Shown in pieces: positions 58,613 to 64,000 of a DNA stretch of 64,000 nt. The DNA is from Ipomoea triloba (Eukaryota; Streptophyta; Magnoliopsida; Solanales; Convolvulaceae): contig NC_044920.1 in NCBI RefSeq assembly GCF_003576645.1, positions 18,144,529 to 18,208,528 of the forward strand. Direction: 5' to 3'. Position numbers and translations under genes: made by a program. Within the stretch, counting starts at the first letter, position 1, and each line of letters starts with the position of its first letter. Below the pieces are notes generated by a model. It was not told the origin of the DNA and made no database searches. It worked only from the letters and a program-made list of their open reading frames with translations.

Positions 58613-59159
58613 GAAATATTCCGTTAACTATTTATTATTTTTAACTTACTCATTTCTTTTTATAAGAAAGGTCTTAGGTTCGAACCTATCCAGGACATAT
58701 ACTACGAATATGTCAGAGTGTATTAAAAAATACAATATAAAATTTAACATGACTTTGGTCAAATAATTAGCCCGACTAAATACATAGCATTCAAAGTTGA
58801 ACATTAAAGATTGCAAATAAGAAACCTTGAAAGTCATTTTCTTACATTTTTTTAAAAGACAAATTTAGGTTAAGTGTTTGTTTTTCCCTTTTTTTTTCGT
58901 TTAATTAATCTTTTTTTTTTATTTAGAAAAAGAATAAACTCAATATTTCATTATTGTGAATGATTTAGGCCATTATGATATTAATATTTTTTGTCTGTGC
59001 GTGTTTCTATAATGGTACAATTATACATTACTTTACAAATATTGTACTTTTATTTTTTTATCGGACAAAATTATTCTTACATCATTGCCAGACCTGTGTG
59101 ACCTAACTACAAAGTTGTTCATAAAAAATACAACTACACCTAACCTCTAAACGGTAAGA
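58613..59159. other. Intergenic with a GGTTCGAACCT-containing fragment
   Basis: TATAAGAAAGGTCTTAGGTT, CGAACCTATC near 58660 also occurs inverted near 44548-44578. The T-loop-like GGTTCGAACC suggests another decayed SINE. It is too short to be sure. Confidence 0.35.
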
Positions 59160-59839
59160 CCATTTGTAACACCCCTAACTTTCAAGCTGAGATAAACAAT
59201 AAACTTAAGGTAAAAGCTAGCAAATCTCAATACCAAATTATATTAATGCGAAACCATTACTAAACCACAGAGGATGCTACGCCACATCTAGGGTAACCAT
59301 CACCTACATGCTAAGGCAAAATCCAACATCAATTCTCAAAATCCACAAATGGAACAAAATCTAAACAAGTCAATACAAAACAGGAATCCAAGGCACGCAG
59401 GCTTGAAATGTCTAAACATACTCAACAAACTCTAAGTTAATCATAAAGGGAGAAGTAGATCTATTGCTAGCGTTCTCTCATGCACAATCTACTCCATACC
59501 TCGAAAACAGTTAGAAATATTAGCAAAGAAATGCTAAGTAATCCACCACTTACACTCGTGAGAAATACAGTGGTATAGCATAGCTTGTAAATAGATTTTA
59601 CACACGCATATAGAATATATACGCCAACGAAACTATCCTTTGTTTAAAACCCAGATGACTCAACAATAATAGGCTGAATGAATCACAAATCAAGGACACC
59701 TCAAACGAATTCAATAGCAAAGAATGGATCCACAATACCACAGTTCCATAATTAGACACTCAACCAAAACACAAGCTCAACTGAACAACTCAAGTGACAC
59801 CAAGCAATCAACAACCTCACATCACCCCCTTAGAATGAC

Positions 59840-60616
59840 CCGACCAAGAAACATAGGATAAGATCCCACCCAAAACCACCAAACCATAACACCAAGAAAC
59901 ATAGGATAAGATCCAACCCAAAACCACCAAACCATAACACCAAGAAACATAGGATAAGATCCAACCCAAAACCACCAAACCATAACACCAAGAAACATAG
60001 GATAAGATCCAACCCAAAACCACCAAACCATAACACCAAGAAACATAGGATAAGATCCAACCCAAAACCACCAAACCATAACACCAAGAAACATAGGATA
60101 AGATCCAACCCAAAACCACCAAACCATAACACCAAGAAACATAGGATAAGATCCAACCCAAAACCACCAAACCATAACACCAAGAAACATAGGATAAGAT
60201 CCAACCCAAAACCACCAAACCATAACACCAAGAAACATAGGATAAGATCCAACCCAAAACCACCAAACCATAACACCAAGAAACATAGGATAAGATCCAA
60301 CCCAAAACCACCAAACCATAACACCAAGAAACATAGGATAAGATCCAACCCAAAACCACCAAACCATAACACCAAGAAACATAGGATAAGATCCAACCCA
60401 AAACCACCAAACCATAACACCAAGAAACATAGGATAAGATCCAACCCAAAACCACCAAACCATAACACCAAGAAACATAGGATAAGATCCAACCCAAAAC
60501 CACCAAACCATAACACCAAGAAACATAGGATAAGATCCAACCCAAAACCACCAAACCATAACACCAAGAAACATAGGATAAGATCCAACCCAAAACCACC
60601 AAACCATAACACCAAT
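59840..60616. repeat. 48-bp minisatellite, about 16 copies
   Basis: The unit starts CAAGAAACATAGGATAAGAT and ends CCAAACCATAACAC. Copies are almost identical; the first has CCCACCC instead of CCAACCC. Because 48 is a multiple of three and the unit has no minus-strand stop, all three minus frames are open (the longest spans 372 codons). These frames are by-products of the repeat, not evidence for a protein. Confidence 0.95.
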
Positions 60617-60618
60617 GA

Positions 60619-60875
60619 CATACCACAGAGGCACAAAGGCCAACCATAGAGGCACATGGTGCCTATTACCACAGAGGCATAAAGCCCAACCACAAAGGCA
60701 TAAAAGCCCATTACCACAGAAGCACAAAGCCCAACCATAGAGGCATAAAAGCTCATTACCACAGAGGCACAAAGCCCAACCACAGAGGCATAAAAGCCCA
60801 TTACCACAGAGGCACAAAGCCCAACCACAAAGGCATAAAAGCCCATTACCATAGAGGCACAAAAGCCCATATAAC
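60619..60875. repeat. 45-bp repeat array next to the minisatellite
   Basis: About five and a half copies of a unit built from two half-units, ACCACAGAGGCACAAAGCCC and ACCACAAAGGCATAAAAGCCC-like. It is less uniform than the 48-bp array. Confidence 0.88.
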
Positions 60876-61669
60876 TCCTCCCATAATAACATACACATGT
60901 AGAGCTGTAGCTCGAATAACCACTTTCCAAAGGGTACACAAGACTCAAGAAGCCAAAGGATTACTCATAAGAGTTCAATACCTCAACACATCAAACTTAG
61001 GTTTATTTCCAAAGGAAATACTCATGCAAGCAGTACTCAAATTCAGAACATGAATACAAGACATGCTCAGAACATTAGCCAAAGCATCAACCAACAATAC
61101 TCGATCAATAATTCAAGATAAATGACTAACAATCATGAATCCATACTCAATAAGAAAGGTAGTATACTCCATAACATAGTCAGAATATACCCTAGAATCA
61201 AAGGAGAAACAATCAGAGTCATTAGACCACGAAACAACTACTGGAACAGAACTGGAAAATGACCTGGCGGAACATCCCTGCGGAACACCACTCTCCGCCA
61301 ACCCATTCCGCAAGAGAGGGAGGAACACCCCCACGGTGTGCCACTCTCTACCACACCACACAACCATTACACATGCGGAAGGCTCCAGCGGGACACATTA
61401 TACCGCCGGAATGCACCGCAAGTGCAAGCCCAAAGCACCGATCCCAGACTTAGAACAGAATACATGATAGCTCATTTCAGTACCCAGAATATGATCAGAT
61501 TACACATTTCAGAAGCCAAATAACACATGAAATCTATCAAAACAAGACTCAAACACACCAAGGTTCAAGAATAGCTAACACAGCTCAAAGATCCACAAGA
61601 TAGGCTCATTAATCTAACAAATCACAAGCTATAACCAAGAATAATCCACAGGATTCCACAAAACACCAA

Positions 61670-61715
<46 letters not shown>

Positions 61716-62435
61716 AGAGTGAAAGTAGGTTTAGTGAAACATGGAGGATTACCTCTATGCTAACTTCTCCAAACACCAACTCCTAGCTCAATCCATCAAA
61801 CCACCATCATCACCATGATCATCTTGACCCAAGAACACCCCAAAGAATTTATAAGAAACTTATAAAGACTAGGAAAATGTAGAATAGAATGCAATCTAAA
61901 CATGATCTAACACTTACCCAAGCATATGAGATCCTAAAAGAGTAGTCTTGCTTTGAATCCGTGCTAGGATGAAAGATGATGTGTGTAGGATTTTTAGGGA
62001 TGAAGAAAGTGGTGTGAATATCATGTAGGAGAAGGAAGAAGACTAGGGAAATTAATTATTAGAAATCTTTTATATGAATCCCACAAAATATATACATACA
62101 TAATGTATGCAATATTAGGGTAATTAAATGAAACATGAGCTCTCACATTAAGGATGTGCTAAGCCCTATCAAGAACTAATTTAAATAGCATAAGGCTTGA
62201 TTCTTCAAAGGATTGGGCCAAATAAATATTCAATTTATTATAATGGATGAAAAGACCCAATTGGTATCCCTTACAAAATTAAATTAGAGAATTGAGCTTT
62301 CTTAACAATTTAATAAGCTAGATTAGGAAATATATATTTATTTAAAAGAACCAAGCCCAATTAATTAAATTAACCCCACGAAGGGAAGAATTACCGGGTT
62401 CACGGCATGATTTAAATCCGGGGTAACACACCATT

Positions 62436-62609
62436 GTCCAAAGTATTGACAATGTTGAAACCCCAGTGGCTCCAATTTAACAAGTTTACAATTGTAATTG
62501 ACAAACTCCAAAACAATTTGTCTCAACAACGAATGCAAATAAAAAAAATCAATGACTTCATTGTTGTGGAGGAAAATTAAGTACCACACTCTATTACTCG
62601 TATTAAATT
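62436..62609. other. Short intergenic stretch, no gene seen
   Basis: Flanks solo LTR 4. The open frame on the minus strand is short and unrecognised. Confidence 0.4.
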
Positions 62610-62765
62610 ACTAATTTTTCATGTGTATTGCGCGAATGGATAATGCTCAATGATTATTTTTAAATAAGTAATTCAAAGTATATCAATGCAAGATTATATA
62701 GGAGATGTTCATGCATAGATAATTTAATGTTGAATTTGTTTATTTAAATCAATAATTCAATTTGG
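62610..62765 (-). mobile_element. Helitron 3' end, copy 3 (decayed)
   Basis: On the minus strand the end reads ATTCGCGCAATACACATGAA, then AAATTAGT, a worn form of the AACTAGT end of the copies at 15000 and 39679. Homology covers about 155 bp. Confidence 0.6.
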
Positions 62766-62892
62766 TGTTATCCTAGCGAATAGATAGTCTTCTCTCTCTC
62801 ACTTCTTTGATTGATCTCTCTCTCCATTCTTTGTGGCCTAGCTAGGTTTTCGTCCTAATCAACATCCCTGTCAAATCTCCACTATACATGCA

Positions 62893-64000
62893 TGGCTTCC
62901 GGCAAAATTTTTCAGGATCTAATCAATCTCACGCTGGCTGAGTTGGATGACGAGGATTCCGTCCAAATTCATCCAAACGTCCCATCGGGGTCTCCCTAAT
63001 CTCTAGTCGAAATTTCTGGCAACATGTAAGTTGGCTTCAGATAAATCGATCAAGTTCTAATTCTTTAGAGACACAATGACGTCAATTTGGCAGCCGACAT
63101 TGGGTATGAACATAAAGGAACTCCAACCATGCCTTTACATATTCTATTTTTTCATGAAGGTGACTTAAACCGTATAATTGAAGATGGTCCCTAGTCATAC
63201 GAACAAAGCCATCTAATACTATGGAAAATTTCCCACCAAAATGATCCAGAGACAGTTGATCTATCCAAGGCAGCATTCTAGATTCAGATTCACGGTCTTC
63301 CCACCAGATATCGATCGGAGTCAGTTCTTGAAGCCATCAAAAAGTTTCTAGGAGGATTAGAGAAACATGACGAGAGGAATTTCGACGGCTAGTTGCGTGT
63401 TTTCTATCGTATAAGAGTAACCCTGGACATTACCAAGCCATTAAAGAAATGAATGAAGTTGAGAAAAGACGATGATGAGTGGACTATGATTGATTTCCAC
63501 TATGAACGTCTACTCTTTTTTTTTGCTTCCTTTGCGAAAAAATCGGGCACGGTGAAAGATTTTGCATAAAAGCTTTGGACGGTCAAACCATGTAAAGGGA
63601 GAGACAATTTGGAGCCTGGCTCTATGCAGGTCCCCATAGACAACCATCGTCAGCCGGTCAGCATTGGATTGCACCAAAAATAACAATCGACCGGCAAAAC
63701 TGATGGTCAGCTCATAGCACTACAAATTCAAGTATAGTGGCGGAAAAAGCCTTGAGATCATTCCAACCCTCTCAACAGAACACCGGACAGAACACCGGGG
63801 TCTCAAAGTCTCGAGTAGTTGTATACGAACCAATAAACCCACCAACAACAAAGGAGTGTGATGCCCTAACAATAACAAATCAAAAGAGAAGGCGTACCAC
63901 CGACTCGGTAGGAAAAGTTGGACAGTACACATCACCTATGGCGTTTGAATTCGATTTTCCAAAAAACTTGTTACTGGCGGGATTTGGGGATGCCCATACC
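62893..64000 (+). pseudogene. L1-type LINE ORF1 (DUF4283 and zinc knuckle), decayed, runs off the right edge
   Basis: Starts MASGKIFQDLINLTLAELDD. A DUF4283-like part follows (SIWQPTLGMNIKELQPCLY; FFHEGDLNRIIEDGP, stop, SYEQSHLILWK; KAAF, stop, IQIHGLPTRY), then the zinc knuckle CFLCEKIGHGERFC (C-2-C-4-H-4-C) near 63520-63560 and RQFGAWLYAGPHR. It has several stops and frameshifts. Two of the stops are TAG after C at positions where the family has Trp. ORF2 would lie beyond the window. Confidence 0.72.

Larger units (their letters stand above)
59165..62430 (-). mobile_element. Solo LTR 4 (about 3.3 kb, Tekay/Del-like)
   Basis: Plus strand starts TGTAACACCCCTAACTTTC and ends CCGGGGTAACACA. 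An exact 5-bp duplication CCATT is at 59160-59164 and 62431-62435. It contains a 48-bp minisatellite, a 45-bp repeat, a (TA)n tract (61673-61713) and no gene. Its end sequence resembles solo LTR 3, so both may come from related Ty3 families. Confidence 0.87.

Noticed and set aside
59817..60948. Three long overlapping minus-strand open frames (276, 358 and 372 codons) that look like a repetitive membrane protein
   Set aside because: They are the three readings of one stop-free 48-bp repeat inside a solo LTR. No non-repeat domain or start context supports a gene.

Overview
The window is plant nuclear DNA from a seed plant, most likely a eudicot. It is AT-rich, crowded with nested plant-type transposons (Ty1/copia, Ty3-like solo LTRs, L1-type LINEs, Helitrons, hAT, MULE, CACTA, Stowaway, tRNA-like SINEs), and its single cellular gene is split by GT-AG introns. 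I cannot name the species. The sequence contains a 116-base N gap and one single-N join, both with signs of assembly trouble.

The only cellular gene I can support is a MINDY-family (MINDY-3/4, FAM188-like) deubiquitinase on the minus strand, 55251 to 45654. It has seven coding exons that join without a frame break into about 630 residues: an N-terminal ubiquitin-interacting motif, the catalytic Cys motif in exon 2, and the catalytic His plus a degenerate EF-hand in the last exon. Its second intron carries a 1.3 kb non-autonomous LTR element and a MITE.

Layout. 1-14 kb: a decayed minus-strand copia element (A) is broken up by a long-TIR foldback element (964-6205), which itself holds a hAT MITE, a MULE MITE and a 2.8 kb Helitron. 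Farther right, A-type remnants are split by a CACTA end, a solo LTR (8008-9288) and a complete but dead short-LTR copia (C, 9410-13488). 14-29 kb: Helitron ends, TA-microsatellite-flanked TIR elements with short palindromic repeat arrays, a truncated hAT transposase, a second related solo LTR (17729-18953), a TNT1-like copia (B, 18954-24799), and a MULE with a perfect 9-bp target duplication. 29-39 kb: a ~3 kb solo LTR (29098-32070), SINEs with target duplications, the N gap, tandem repeats and a Stowaway MITE. 39.7-44.8 kb: a minus-strand Helitron containing a 5'-truncated LINE with RT and RNase H domains. 45.6-55.3 kb: the MINDY gene. 55-64 kb: a hairpin-rich TIR element, a 50-bp-arm near-perfect palindrome, a 3.3 kb solo LTR carrying a 48-bp minisatellite, a Helitron end and a LINE ORF1 remnant.

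I found no clearly new biological system. The signals most worth a second look are: (i) nonsense codons in two LINEs that look like CHG-context cytosine deamination at conserved Trp codons; (ii) a duplicated hairpin in two related solo LTRs whose inner arms differ while pairing is kept; (iii) the near-perfect palindrome at 56739-56840; (iv) a family of microsatellite-bounded TIR elements with different palindromic repeat arrays; and (v) a copia element with non-TG/CA ends supported by target duplication, primer site and polypurine tract.
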